The position numbers and the translations under genes are program-made. A DNA stretch of 64,000 nucleotides, taken from Haliclystus octoradiatus. Lineage: Eukaryota; Cnidaria; Staurozoa; Stauromedusae; Haliclystidae. The first letter of the stretch is position 1. Each line of letters opens with the position of its first letter. The notes below the pieces were generated by a model. That model was not told where the DNA came from and made no database searches. It saw only the letters and a program-made list of their open reading frames with translations. Where the stretch lies: contig OU744447.1 in the NCBI GenBank assembly GCA_916610825.1, positions 33,419,073 to 33,483,072 on the forward strand. The letters are read 5' to 3'. This document shows, one piece after another, positions 44,701 to 55,500 of this stretch.

Positions 44701-47700
44701 ATTATCATACCTAGTGTCTTAATTCTTTAAACTGAAATCGCACTTGTTATTTTTCACTTAAGCACGTTTTTGAATTTGTCTTTTTGTTCATAAATATACC
44801 ACCTTTTTCAAATCTGTATGTATAGCTATATTTGATCGTATCGATCGTACGATTGGTTTTCAGCTTTATCGTTCATGTATTTGAGCAAACGTAACTGAGA
44901 AACAACGTGTTATGTCATAAAACCGAGCAGTATGCACCAATTGGCCAATAGATACTATGGATATGATGCTATAAAAAATTGGCATTGATTAGATTATATT
45001 ATATTAATCATTTTTATATTGGTATGTTTTTTCTTCATTTTACAGTTATCATTTCTATGCCAGGTAAGTAAAAATAATTGAATCCAAATTTCAATGATTG
45101 GGTTTTTTGATCTAGGTGATTCAGAATGCATACCAGAGCAACCTTAAATGTTGACGTATACTCAACTCGTAATTAATAAAAATTGGACCATTCCAACATA
45201 TTTTTGATTATATAAGTTGAAAAATGCTTAGCGCTTACCGAGTGTTCAGCTTCAAATTTCCCGGCTTTTAATAAATTTAATTTGATTTTTAATGGATGGG
45301 CCTTATTAGCCTTTGTAATCACGTACGAGATTAAGGAGGCATGAATTCAGAATTAAGTCAATGTAAACTTTGAGGATGAACTAGTTTGAGCACTGGAAAG
45401 GGATTGTCTTGGTTATCTACAAAATGGCAGTTTGGATAGTTATAAACGTTTAAATAATTTTTGACGAAATGGCAGATGAACGAGATGTCTGTAAGGCCAT
45501 TGCAGTAAATTATATGTTGATGTCTAGTGGGATGAGGTTGTCGTTATTGAAAACTTTGAAATAAATAGAAGATCGAGCACCTGCCGATGATTCCTTATTG
45601 GGAAAATAAAATACTTAATCTAAATGGTAAAACAAGACATGCATCCTTTGATTTTACGAGGTAAACCCGGTGTGTTTCAAAAATAGATTTGCACAAAATG
45701 CAGTTGATCAAAAGAAATATTCAAGGACATTCTTCCATTGAAAGTGGCAAAGCTCAATAATTTTCATTGATTTCTTTGCAGAACCAACCACACCGCCACC
45801 AACTGTACCAAGTGAGTTCAATATAGAGTAACATGGTCAATAGGTTCTATTTAAATTGATGTAGAAAGTATTATGGTTTTATTTTTTATATTCTTTCAAT
45901 CAGTTACACAACCACCACCGCCTGTAGCAGCTGGAGGTTTGTACTCATATATAAGCCATAAATATATAAAACAGATAAAAATTGAACTATAACCAATGCA
46001 TATATATAGGATTCTTTGGCACGCCTAGATATGCGATATATACTGTGACGGTTAAGCGATATCTCAAAAGGTTAGGCTATTAAGCACTTGGAAATCGACG
46101 ACAGCTTTTGAGTGACAAATTTGTTTTTGTCTAACTTTTTTGTAATCATTAACAAAATCTATACTAACAAGCTACTATATTAGATGTTTATTAGACAATT
46201 GTTATTTGTGCAACAACTCATGAAGCTTCAAATTACAGTCACATCAAAAACACAAAGACAGTAACGATGTTCTACTATTTTATAAACTTGAATTTATAAA
46301 TACAAATAATTGATATATTGATGAAACGTGTCCTAATAAAAAAAACTAAAATTGCTTCTGGGTTTTCGTAAACCATGATGAATAATAAAACTGCAACCAT
46401 GCTACATAATCAATTTCTGACTGTTTTTTTTTAAATTTTATACATTTATGCTACTGTATATTATTCAAATGTTTATGATTGGAGATAAACATGTCAATCC
46501 CAGGGTATCCAAAATAAACAAGCATTGATTGCCTCAGGGATTAACGTTATCATGAATAACGAACTATGAAGGATTTCAATTTGTAAATATATTATTTACA
46601 TAATTAAACATACTTCTGTCTATACTATAATTTGTATATCTTTAAACTTTTTACATTTTATTAGGCTGCGATGTCGCCACTGATCTTCTTTTTGTTATTG
46701 ATCAGTCCAATACAATTGGAGTTAATAATTTTGATCTTATTAAACTATTTATTTTGGATATCATAAGCAAATTTCCTATTCACCAAAAGAAGACACGTAT
46801 CGGATTGATTTTATTTGGCAAACATACTTGGGTGAGTTCCTCTACAGTTGAATTCCTTACTCAAACATATGACTTCTTTGAAAATATGAATTCACTAAAA
46901 CATCTTTATGATTCTATCCACCGTCTAATTTGCTTCTTGTTGAACGCAGACTATTTCCTTATTTGAGGAAAAATAATTCTACAAACGTTTCTCCATTACT
47001 ACACACTATGGCGAGTAACGAAGGAACGAAAGCATTATACTGCAATTTTGAAAGATTTCTAATATAGTAGGAGCAATGAGTTATCCGTGTTTCAGGGTTC
47101 AATGTTGGAATAGTAGGATTAGGGCAATCCCTCACGAACCATAAACAATTATCGAACGAGCTTGAGCGTGACATTGAGAATTATCAGACCGAGGGCTCTA
47201 TTATCTACTGAAGTTGTAGGTATTACTCCATACTGACGTCATATCGAACCTATGATCCTGAGTTACTGCTTCAAAGCATCTAGAATTAGGAATTATATGA
47301 ATTCTATTAGATAAGATCGTAATAGAGTTCAAAATCTCGATTAATACAGAAATAGCAATTATGACGTAAAGCCGCAAAGACAACAAAACAAATAGGTATG
47401 TTTTGTTTCGATATAAAGAAAACAGAACTAAAATAAAACCGGAAACCAGATAAAAAAGTAAATAAACCACAGTGATTCAGATGATACTGCATCCAGAATC
47501 TTGATGGATAATTGGCAGAGTTACTAGCGTACATACCGGAGCCATCTATTTATAAGAGTTTGGAGACGCAACTTTTTGAGTTCAAAAATCGCCAATTCTG
47601 TTCCATTGAAAAAGATGTTTTGTAATTGAGCAGTAATTTCTTCAAATTCCTGCTTTTATTTTTCCCCGCTTTGTTAAAATTTCGCCACACTTGAAGCAAC

Positions 47701-50129
47701 TCTTTTAACATTTCAATATCAGTTGTTCAGCGTCAGTAAACTTCATCATTACGACTCTCATCCCACAATAAACTACATCTATACTGCTCTATTGATATAC
47801 AATTATTCTCACTATTTTTAGCCTGTTTTTGATTTCAATGAGTACTCCGAAGCAAATGGTGTAATTAACCATGTAAACCGTCTATCTTATCATGGCGAAT
47901 ATGATACTCTTGTTGGGCCTGCAATTGAGGCTGCACGTGGCATGTTTGAAAACACTATTCGACCAATTGCAACTCATTACTCTAGAGTTATTATCTTAAT
48001 GAGTGACGGCATAATGAATACTGCAGAAGATCTTCAAAAAGCAAACAAAGCTGCTAGCAACATTAAATCTAAAGAATATCAGATTGTATCAATTGGAATT
48101 GGTAATGTAGATTCTCACAATTTACAGCATTGGGCAAGCAAAAAAGAATTTTATTTATATGAAACAGATTATGCTCAATTACGCAGTGGATTTGATGGAA
48201 TTCAGCAACTTTTATGCGAAGGTATGTAATAAAATCTGATTGTTGTATTTATGACAAGCTCCAGAGCTTATGGTCAAATCATAAACTCAATGTTAATGCT
48301 AAATTCATTATTGACATATAATTGCAAACATCGTTATTAAATGACTGATGAATCGTGTATGTCAATTCACCAGCTTGAATTGTCATAATATGACTTTCAA
48401 CGTTAAAACTAAAACAAATATTGCTAAATTAAATTAGATTTAACTAAATTAAATCTTGCTTGTATACTATGAGTTTTATGAATTCCATATTTTTCTTCTC
48501 CAGCAACAAAAATACCACCGAAAATAATCCCTACCACTGCAGTCACACCAACAACTTCTACAACGCCTCCAACACTTCCGACAACTCCTACAACTCCAAC
48601 AACAAAACAACCATCAACACTAGCAATAACTACCCCAACAACACCAATGACAGTAGCAACCACTACACGAAAAGCCACCACCACCCCTACTATAACACTA
48701 CCAACTCCTACCACAACTCCCACTCCACGAACTACAACTCCAAAAACACCTACAACACTTCCAATTGAGAATACTCCAACTACACGTATGGTCCAAACAT
48801 CTCCAACTACTCCATTCAAAGTTTCAACAGATACAACCTTGACTCCAATTGGTCTAACTACGGCGATAGCAGTTCCTCCAAAAGGTTAGTTAATAACTGT
48901 AGAATTACCTACTTTAGTATTATCTAGTATTTTTAATTATTAAATATGCTATCCCGGTTGGTATCTTGGTATAGGAGGAATGTTCAGATATAAAAGGGTA
49001 CCTTTTTCAAAATTCTGAAAAGTGTTTAGTGCATTCTTTCGCATTAAATATTTTGAGTTATGCTTTCTAACTTTTTGCAAATTTTCACTTCTCTTCTTAT
49101 AATTAACGAAGGTCGTAATTTTCTTACGCATGCGTATAATAATCCAACTAAGAGGGAATTTTCATCTTTAAGAATAGAATAACTACACATTTAAAAAGAC
49201 TTCCTCTGGCGGCAACAATTTTATTCGCAAAAATATTTCTTTGTTTATATCATTTGATACTTTTGCCAAGACGTTACCAACATTTTGAAAGCAAATAATA
49301 TAAGATGAGTGGCTCTCGCTATATATTAATAAATGGCTTGCTTGCCATGTTAAAATTAAAAGTAAAAGCTCACAATTTCTATTTGAAACATTTGTTGACA
49401 TCTTACCCAATAATCGTTTGAAGTAAATTTTGAAGATTGTGCAAGCCATAGCATAGAACCGTTTCATATATTGATCAAAAAATGGTATAACCTTTATTTT
49501 TCAATCTTCAGGAACAACTACAAAGCATTTGCCTGAACCTTCAACTCCAACGCATATGGTTAAACCAGAAATTATCTCATGTCAAGGTGAAATTAATATT
49601 TGATTAATGAAATAAACTGTATCCTCTATAGATCTACAGAACATGTAGTTAACTCAAAATCGATTAATAATCCTTTGATATATTGACGATCATCTACTGA
49701 ATATTTGGAAAACAACAAACAAGCGTATTTCAAATCTATATAGTATACAAAATGTACTTGTTTCAAAAGGATCCTGACTCTTAAGTTTTGATTTTGAGCA
49801 CCGACAAGTTGTGTGCCATTTCGCACTCTCAAACAACATAATCCCACGAATCATTGAAGGATACCGCTAAATTCTATATGTGTTCACTATTTACAAAATA
49901 GATCGAGAACAATATGGGATCATATGATATTATCCTCCAGTTTAGTTTGTTCCTAAAGCACATCGTGAAATAGCTTATACCATAGATTTATACCATCAGA
50001 GAACAATGAACAATTTATCGTATTGGTTAATAATTTTCAGGTTGTCCACCAAGTCTTGGTTGCTGTCCTGGAATGCCAAGCTGTTGTCCTGGTAATCCGG
50101 GATGTTGTCCAAGATCGGCGGCTATATAA
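32691..50129 (+). CDS. Gene 3 (complete): secreted triple-vWA protein with Thr/Pro linker and Cys tail
   Basis: Sixteen exons: 32691-32796, 34369-34434, 35278-35462, 36881-37262, 38003-38020, 39600-39629, 41392-41570, 44098-44473, 45046-45063, 45782-45811, 45904-45936, 46665-46831, 47822-48221, 48504-48884, 49512-49586, 50041-50129. They total 2535 nt, giving 844 aa plus TAA. Nine of the exons from vWA1 to the mini-exons have exactly the same length as in gene 4 (185, 382, 18, 30, 179, 376, 18, 30 and 167 nt), so these two are the closest pair. Its vWA domains are more like gene 4 than gene 2 in sequence as well. The predicted product is secreted; the biochemical role is not known. Confidence 0.84.
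32876..32975. repeat. Foldback/MITE family copy
   Basis: The modules are gggctcaatgctatacagca then gagctttaaataata, an AT-rich block, caaccatgtttgctactcaa then agtttcacgccaagg. It is the clearest full-length member for comparison with 11.3, 26.05 and 36.7 kb. Confidence 0.6.
33715..33860. repeat. Tandem duplication, period about 75 bp
   Basis: The segment aaatgaagccagcat plus flanks (ggtggtc/ggtggcc before, ttacaac after) occurs twice, 75 bp apart, in gene 3 intron 1. Copies of aatgctggc are scattered through it. Confidence 0.7.
34369..34434 (+). CDS. Gene 3 short basic exon before vWA1
   Basis: This 66-nt phase 1-1 exon has acceptor atttcag and donor gtaaat. It encodes DTKHIVRINAASWGGSLFKS then RG. 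Gene 4 has a 54-nt exon in the same place with unrelated but basic sequence, so this N-terminal segment diverges quickly. Confidence 0.65.
35278..37262 (+). CDS. Gene 3 vWA1 domain (exons 35278-35462 and 36881-37262)
   Basis: Beta1 reads KADIYIMMDCSSFLT: Cys in the MIDAS and Phe where the last serine should be. The second exon has ERNIGAGFHI, VIFLVTSGPTTEADKTKI (no Asp in the TDG position), then GIIIIAFGLQGS. It is strongly similar to gene 4 vWA1 and less so to gene 2. Confidence 0.85.
35739..35932. mobile_element. Foldback MITE with AAAGGGTTA ends
   Basis: The left arm (aaagggttaccacatacttg then ccatgtttgtattcatattt and actaaa) returns inverted around 35880-35930. Both arms also carry gtgtctcccaac-type sequence. 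It lies in the intron between the vWA1 halves of gene 3. Confidence 0.75.
36676..36807. repeat. Foldback family copy with about 28-bp arms
   Basis: The block aatataaagtaagaaatcag then acaatcat is inverted as atgattgtctgatttctggc then tttatatt. Between them is gcaactcaaagtttcaaag, and the right end is gaagctctgctgtaaa. It abuts vWA1 exon 2 of gene 3 by about 70 bp. Confidence 0.7.
38003..39629 (+). CDS. Gene 3 mini-exons after vWA1 (38003-38020, 39600-39629)
   Basis: The 18-nt exon encodes AIIASRG, identical in gene 4. The 30-nt exon encodes EIRKINQPPQG, against VLRKTIEPSQG in gene 4. Both are phase 1-1 with consensus splice sites. Strict conservation of length in the two paralogues confirms these as real exons. 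Confidence 0.8.
39043..39166. mobile_element. Second MITE with AAAGGGTTA termini
   Basis: It begins aaaagggtta and ends taaccctttaag, with an interior gtgtctcccaacatcccg like the 35.74-kb element. Its length is about 124 bp. The + strand frame through it is non-genic. Confidence 0.55.
40091..40250. repeat. Foldback cluster of TTCATGAA motifs
   Basis: Within 160 bp there are at least seven gttcatgaac-like palindromic 10-mers, arranged as a larger inverted repeat (aacgttaaagtgctccaaat and atttggagccaattaacgtt). It is in the intron before gene 3 vWA2. Confidence 0.75.
41392..44473 (+). CDS. Gene 3 vWA2 domain (exons 41392-41570 and 44098-44473)
   Basis: Beta1 reads ATILLLVDCSANI, then FALILFGDSAQ before the phase-0 donor. 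The second exon starts VEMSFLTPDYIAIKNVI and has DISVGLEKSIE, ILVLITTADAVNM and KIECVGIEGGSEIG. The MIDAS is D-C-S-A-N, with the terminal serine lost and the TDG aspartate shifted. Confidence 0.85.
41571..44097. other. Gene 3 intron inside vWA2
   Basis: 2.5 kb. There is a locally GC-richer patch around 41886-42110 with weak 15-bp inverted ends (gtgtccctactc / gagttgggacac), and another at 42410-42460. No coding exon is seen. Confidence 0.4.
44681..44778. mobile_element. 98-bp MITE-like element with perfect 21-bp inverted ends
   Basis: caaattcaaaaacgtgctta plus a (44681-44701) is the exact reverse complement of 44758-44778. The 56-bp interior is unique. It lies 207 bp after gene 3 vWA2. Confidence 0.8.
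45046..45936 (+). CDS. Gene 3 three mini-exons before vWA3
   Basis: The exons are 45046-45063 (VIISMPG), 45782-45811 (EPTTPPPTVP) and 45904-45936 (VTQPPPPVAAGG), all phase 1-1. The first two have the same lengths (18 and 30 nt) as in gene 4. Confidence 0.8.
46665..48221 (+). CDS. Gene 3 vWA3 domain (exons 46665-46831 and 47822-48221)
   Basis: It opens with Cys (GCDVATD), then LLFVIDQSNTIGVNNF, a DxSxT MIDAS, and RIGLILFGKHTW. The second exon has YDTLVGPAIEAA, VIILMSDGIMNT (the SDG motif) and IVSIGIGN, and ends QLLCEG. The bracketing Cys pair and SDG are kept, as in genes 1 and 2. Confidence 0.88.
48504..49586 (+). CDS. Gene 3 Thr/Pro linker (exons 48504-48884 and 49512-49586)
   Basis: The 381-nt exon is dominated by Thr-Thr-Pro motifs without a clean repeat unit. 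The 75-nt exon continues with GTTKHLPEPSTPTHMVKPEI then ISCQG, giving the Cys just before the tail, as in gene 2 (YSCFG). Both are phase 1-1. A mucin-like O-glycosylated stalk is plausible by composition only. Confidence 0.8.
50041..50129 (+). CDS. Gene 3 Cys-rich C-terminal tail and stop
   Basis: The acceptor is attttcag. It encodes GCPPSLGCCPGMPSCC then PGNPGCCPRSAAI and TAA at 50127-50129. The spacing C-x5-CC-x5-CC-x5-CC is the most regular of the three tails, with a repeating CCPGxPx unit. Confidence 0.88.
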
Positions 50130-50196
50130 TAACAAGAATATTATTTTCCAACACGTGATTAATCGAGTAGATTGAAACAAATATATCTATTTGATG

Positions 50197-50202
50197 AATA
50201 AA
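50197..50202 (+). terminator. Gene 3 poly(A) signal
   Basis: AATAAA lies 68 nt after the stop codon, similar in distance to gene 1. Confidence 0.5.
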
Positions 50203-52465
50203 ATATTATTTAGAAAGAAAGACATTCTATGCTATTGTTTACACACAGAGAATTACGAAAATCTACAGATATATAAACAATAGAACGCTGTGAAATATGA
50301 TATGTAAAGTTGATTAAACCTACAGAAATTTGTTGGTATTATTGAAGTATGGAGGGCATTTTCATATTAAGAGAGAGCTCAGTTACGATAATGACCTCCT
50401 TTACGATTTGGATTTCTCGTTTGTTGCAAGTGAACTCGTTGTTCTCAAACTTCAATGGCCAACGAACAAGAGTGATTTAATAATTTTAATAGCCATGTAA
50501 CATAACCTTTGTCTTGAACATCAATAATTTCTCGTCAATTTCACCACAGCAATGATCTGTTTTCTAATTTCATGGGCCTTGAATTTTTCATTAAAGTGTA
50601 ATTCACGGATAGTATGAGATTCCTTTTTTAGATAGAGTAACATTTTCTATTCGTACGTGTTCTTTTTCTATTTCTACTTTGCGCGATCATTACCACCTCC
50701 AAAATTGCAATCAAAGTGACGCTTTCGGTTATTTTTGTTTATCACTCTTTCTCCGCCATCAGGTACCCACTTATTTTCGATAAGAGGGTTTACATAAAAA
50801 AATTACACCTAACATTTGAAGCTCTGTTCTGTCTTTGAATAAATAGCGGCTGAACCAATTGAAAATCTGTTTTCGGAACGATTGATTCAAGGTTTATCAC
50901 AAGATGTACGTATATTTTTGATATAGAATTGAGGTCCAACACAAGAAATATAAGTCCCTGAAATCAAAAGTTTCGGAACTTTTTCTGTCAAGTGTTTTGT
51001 GGTTGAGACCTCTTCATGACTTTTGGTAGACAAAGGTATTTTAAATTCTCATTATACAGAGAATGCGCGTAGATAATACCCACAGTGATAATCATGACTA
51101 AGTTAATCTGTAAATAAATGTAGCCGATTGTAAAAAAGTTCAAGTTTTGAATTTCTTTTTGCTTTAGGGTCTTATATCTCTTTAGTTGGACCTCAAATAT
51201 TGATAAAATATATCGTGCATATTGCACTGAACTTCGAACTGATCATTCTGAATGCATATGGTCGTTCGGATGAGCCATTTTTTAATTAAAGAGAAAACGT
51301 ATAAAGTGTTATTTCTGGTCTAAATCCTATTGTGAAAATAAGCGGGTTCCTGGTGGTGAAATATGAATGACATTCAAAATCATCATGTTGACTACATTTT
51401 TTTAGGGGTAATGATCTCGCAAAGCAAAAACACAAGAACAACTTGTACGTATAGAAATATTTTCTCTGACTAAAGAAGTAATCTCCCAATATCCTGGATA
51501 AACACTTGGAATGAAATTCCTACAAATATCAATTCAATATAGAACGCGAAGAATCCAACATTAGTTGTTTTTTAAACTCTCGACATGTTTGCATTAATAA
51601 AAAAATATAGTAATAGCTACATCTGAATATCGCAATTTCCAAGCTGTTAGTTTTTTGAATTTCCAAGATGGATTTTCAATTATAACATTGGATTTGAGTC
51701 CGTGAAAAATTTTCCTATTTGTTGCAGCTCGTCATCATTTTCAAACTTATTAATTGATTTACTGAGCTTATATCTGCGCCATCTTTACCCGACATAGCAA
51801 GAAAACCCATATCCTCTTACAATTCATGGGTTTTTGATAAAACTACAAATCACGTTGTGCAAATCTGGCAATCATGACTAGCGTTTATTTTAGTGATTAT
51901 GAAAATGTTTAATGTCCTGTAATTTGTCCATCTCTCGATCCTATATTATCCTTGAAATTTCGAAATCGATCGCAATTAAACCCAGCATAGATATTTATTA
52001 CTGAATAAAATTAATAGCCAAATCGACTGTCGAATTTATAATTATTCGTCACTCGACGGTATATTTTGAAGCCATATGATACAATTAGAAGATAAGACTT
52101 TTGCTCTAGTTGGAATAATAAATAGAAAAATTTCCATTCCAGGTTTCCATTATGGAGGTCGTTCATCAATGTATATTCTCATCAGATGACACCTTGAACT
52201 TGGCATTAAAATACTATTTAAACAAATTATTATGTTAAGTTCTGAATGTTTTGTAACCATTTTGGTTCAAAAATATTTTATTTCCCAATTATCCATGTGT
52301 AGCAATTGTTTGCGATATTAGTTCTAAACTTGACTGATCATTGAATGCACTTGACCTGTTGTTTGCGAGTTAACTGTTCATCTGGAAAATTGTTTATTTG
52401 TCAATTGGGGATCTATCACGAACTTTAAGACAGAAATGAGTTTGGTTCAATATCATTGAAGCAAT
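50203..52465. other. Gene 3 - gene 4 intergenic spacer
   Basis: No gene is visible. It includes the block at 51413-51510 that is related to the region upstream of gene 3. The rest is AT-rich. Confidence 0.5.
51413..51510. promoter_or_regulatory. Conserved non-coding block upstream of gene 4
   Basis: Shared with 31705-31815 in the same order: ggggtaatgatc, gcaaagcaaaaacacaagaa, taaagaagtaatctcccaat and ggataaacactt. It lies about 1 kb before the gene 4 start codon. Confidence 0.4.
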
Positions 52466-52565
52466 ATGGTTGATTCTGCAGGGAATCGAAAATGTTTAAT
52501 TCAGATTTTGTATTTAATGCTGATAGCGGTTGTTGCAAATGCCAATTATCGTTTACATAACGCAG
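52466..52565 (+). CDS. Gene 4 signal-peptide exon
   Basis: The ATG at 52466 reads MVDSAGNRKCLIQILYLMLI then AVVANANYRLHNA and a gtattt donor in phase 1. The ANYRLH segment aligns with GNYRIH of gene 3, so this frame is preferred over the ATG at 52492, which opens a different frame without the match. The core LIQILYLMLIAVV is a good signal sequence. Confidence 0.75.
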
Positions 52566-55500
52566 GTATTTGAGATGTTATAATAATGATAAACTACAAT
52601 GTTTACAATTATCTGTCTACTAAACTGATGTGTCTGTCAGATATAATGCTATAAAGAAAAATAGAATTCATATGCAAATTTAATAGAAACGGAGATAGAA
52701 TAGTGACAGGAATATATTTCGTATTCATAATTAATCTGCAACTTGATGATTGTTTTCATTTCGTTTAAAATTGCTATAGGTGGATAGATAGAGATGCATA
52801 AAGAGATATATCAATCATTGAAACAAAGCAAATTAGCATGCCAGTATATGTGTATTTTTAGCTCAATCCTTGCTTACATTTGTTCCAACAACGAGTTAGC
52901 AACATAAAAACTTACAGCCTCTTTCCTGGATTTGAAATTATAACACATGCAACACAGATGCTAAACACAGGTCCCTCCGATCATTTTATTTGAAATTAGA
53001 ATTTAGTAAGGTATAGTCAGATACCTTGGTTAAAATTCACTGAGCTTAAGGATTTTTTAGATGATTCAATGTGGATTAAAATAAACATTTCGAATATACT
53101 GCGAAACGTCCAGTTCTACAATATGCAGATTAGAACATAAAATGTTTAAAAATTTTCCTGTAGAACCTTTTAAAATGAAGATTAGCGGCAGAAAAATACA
53201 AGAAGTGCTCGAAAAAATGCTATTTCTTTACAAAATATGCTGATAATAATTAATGATCAAAAATGCTTAGTTTCTGATTTCTTTGTTAACTGATGATCAC
53301 GTGATGTATTCTTCGAAACGTTTTCATCAACTATTACTTGAATTTTTTGTCGACGTTAACCTTCATTTTAAATGGAACAGAATTAGTTATTCCAAATCTA
53401 AAATTCACTTCATTTTACTCATGTGTGATATTCCTCTTATTTTTAAATTGCTTCCTCCATTTCTTTTGATAGGCCACGAACATGTGGGTACCCGTAGACA
53501 CGCTGCACCGAAGCCAAGAGACCCAAGTAAGAAATATGTTCATGTAATCGTAGCATTGCATCAAGACATTAAATTGCTGCAATTTGAAAACTAACGTAGA
53601 TATTCATCATTACGTTTGAAGCTAGAACTATATATGTAGGCAACAGCCAAAAATCTTAATTTAATATTTTGACCATAAATTATTTAATAGTTAAGTATAG
53701 CTTCATGTTTTGGGACCTTTTAAACCTAAGATGTTCAATTACTTTCGCGTCATATAATTATTAGTTTCCATTAATCAGATTCTTGTTGTAGTGATATGTT
53801 GATTCGGATAATTATTTGTGAAACTGGAATCTATGTTATTGTCACTACCAAATATGAAAATGCCATGAAAACGTTGTAAAAACATCATTAAAGAGGCAAA
53901 ATTAAGTAAGGGGCCACTGCGAGCACAAGTTGAATTTATGATTAGCGTAATTCAACCATCTCGCTTTGAAACAATTGTTATACACATGGCATAATTTGTA
54001 ATAAAATTCATGTCCAGAATAATCATTGTTTTATAAACAATAATCATGAACTTGATCCTCAGTGCGTATAGCGCCTGCCGGTCATTTTTGCTCCTTTAAA
54101 ATGTAAAAAAAAAGCAATGAAAAAGTTTGGAAACCATAAAACATCCGTATTAACGATATTAAATTGTGAAAATTCTTTGAAAATGACTTGAAATCACAAA
54201 GAAATTTCACGACTTTTTTCATGGTTTTTGTGTCAGTAGTGTGTATATATTTAGTGTTTAAAGATGCATCATGTTTACTTTTAGCATCAATTGAATACAA
54301 AGCAGATATTTATGTAATGATGGATTGCTCTTCCTATCTTACAACTGATCATGCGCAATTTTTCAAGACAGAATATTTACAAGTAGTTCATGATATTATG
54401 GCGTCATTGATGATGTTGACCATGGAACGATACATCAATCTGTACCCATATGGGGGAAGCAGAGGACTTGTAAGTAAAATGTGTTAAATAAAATATTGAT
54501 ATGTTTCTTTGGTTAAATTGAAACATGAGTTATGATTCAGTAGTATATAGTGATGCCATAAAAAGTGTCACGTTTCCGTGTGTCATTAAGAATCGTCCTG
54601 TCAAGTGTAAAATATAGGATCCTTTTGCTTCATATAATTGATTTTGGATAAGAGAAAATTATTTGACTATGCTAACCAGTTGTAACAAGTAGTGGAATAT
54701 AACATATCTATTTTATTGTAAACATTGCTTAGATGTATGACTAAAATTCAATAAGCAACCTGTTTTGAAAAGCCAACCATTTATTCTTTTTTTGAGTTTT
54801 TGATCACATCAATAAAGATTCGTAGGAAAACCTTTTCTGATTAAAAACAGCATTGTGAATCATTTCTCTAGCTCCGAACCAGCACTCTGAAGAAAATTCT
54901 TCAAAATACGCTGTCTTTCTAATTTGATGAACTGACCTTGGTAAAATTGACGCGCTTGATTGAAACATGCATGAAGTGAGCAATTCTTTCAATTCTTTGT
55001 TGATGCCTCTGTCAGATATACGTCTTTTATTATTATGCCATAATTGAAGAAAACTGTAATTTAGCAAGTATTAAGAACTTTTCGGGTTGCAGTACAATTA
55101 GGTACAATAAAAGGATTGATTTACTGATCTGAATCGATCGAGAATAGACAACTACTGGCCGATACAAGTTCATATTGCCAATTGTATGCTTATAAATGAT
55201 TCCAGGTTTCTTTTCAAACATTAACATATATATGTTTACTTGTACTGTACGTTTTATCCGAAACTATAACCTAGTTGCGTCGACGACATCGTGTGTTCAG
55301 TTGTTGAAACAATGGTTAGCAATGTAATGCCCCCTTACTTCATCTGAAAATTCATTGAAATATCGATTAATCAAAATGCTAGAAATCATTCGATCGTTTG
55401 AGAATTGATTGTAATGAGCTGCATTGATATATTAATTTGTATTGGAATCCTCCTCTTTAAGATTCATTTTCTTCTCATCATAGAGCCGAGAAAACTATTT

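Noticed and set aside
48460..48768. Asn/Thr/Ser-rich frame overlapping the gene 3 linker
   Set aside because: It is an alternative frame of the TTP exon; the correct frame is fixed by phase-1 splicing to vWA3 and the Cys tail.
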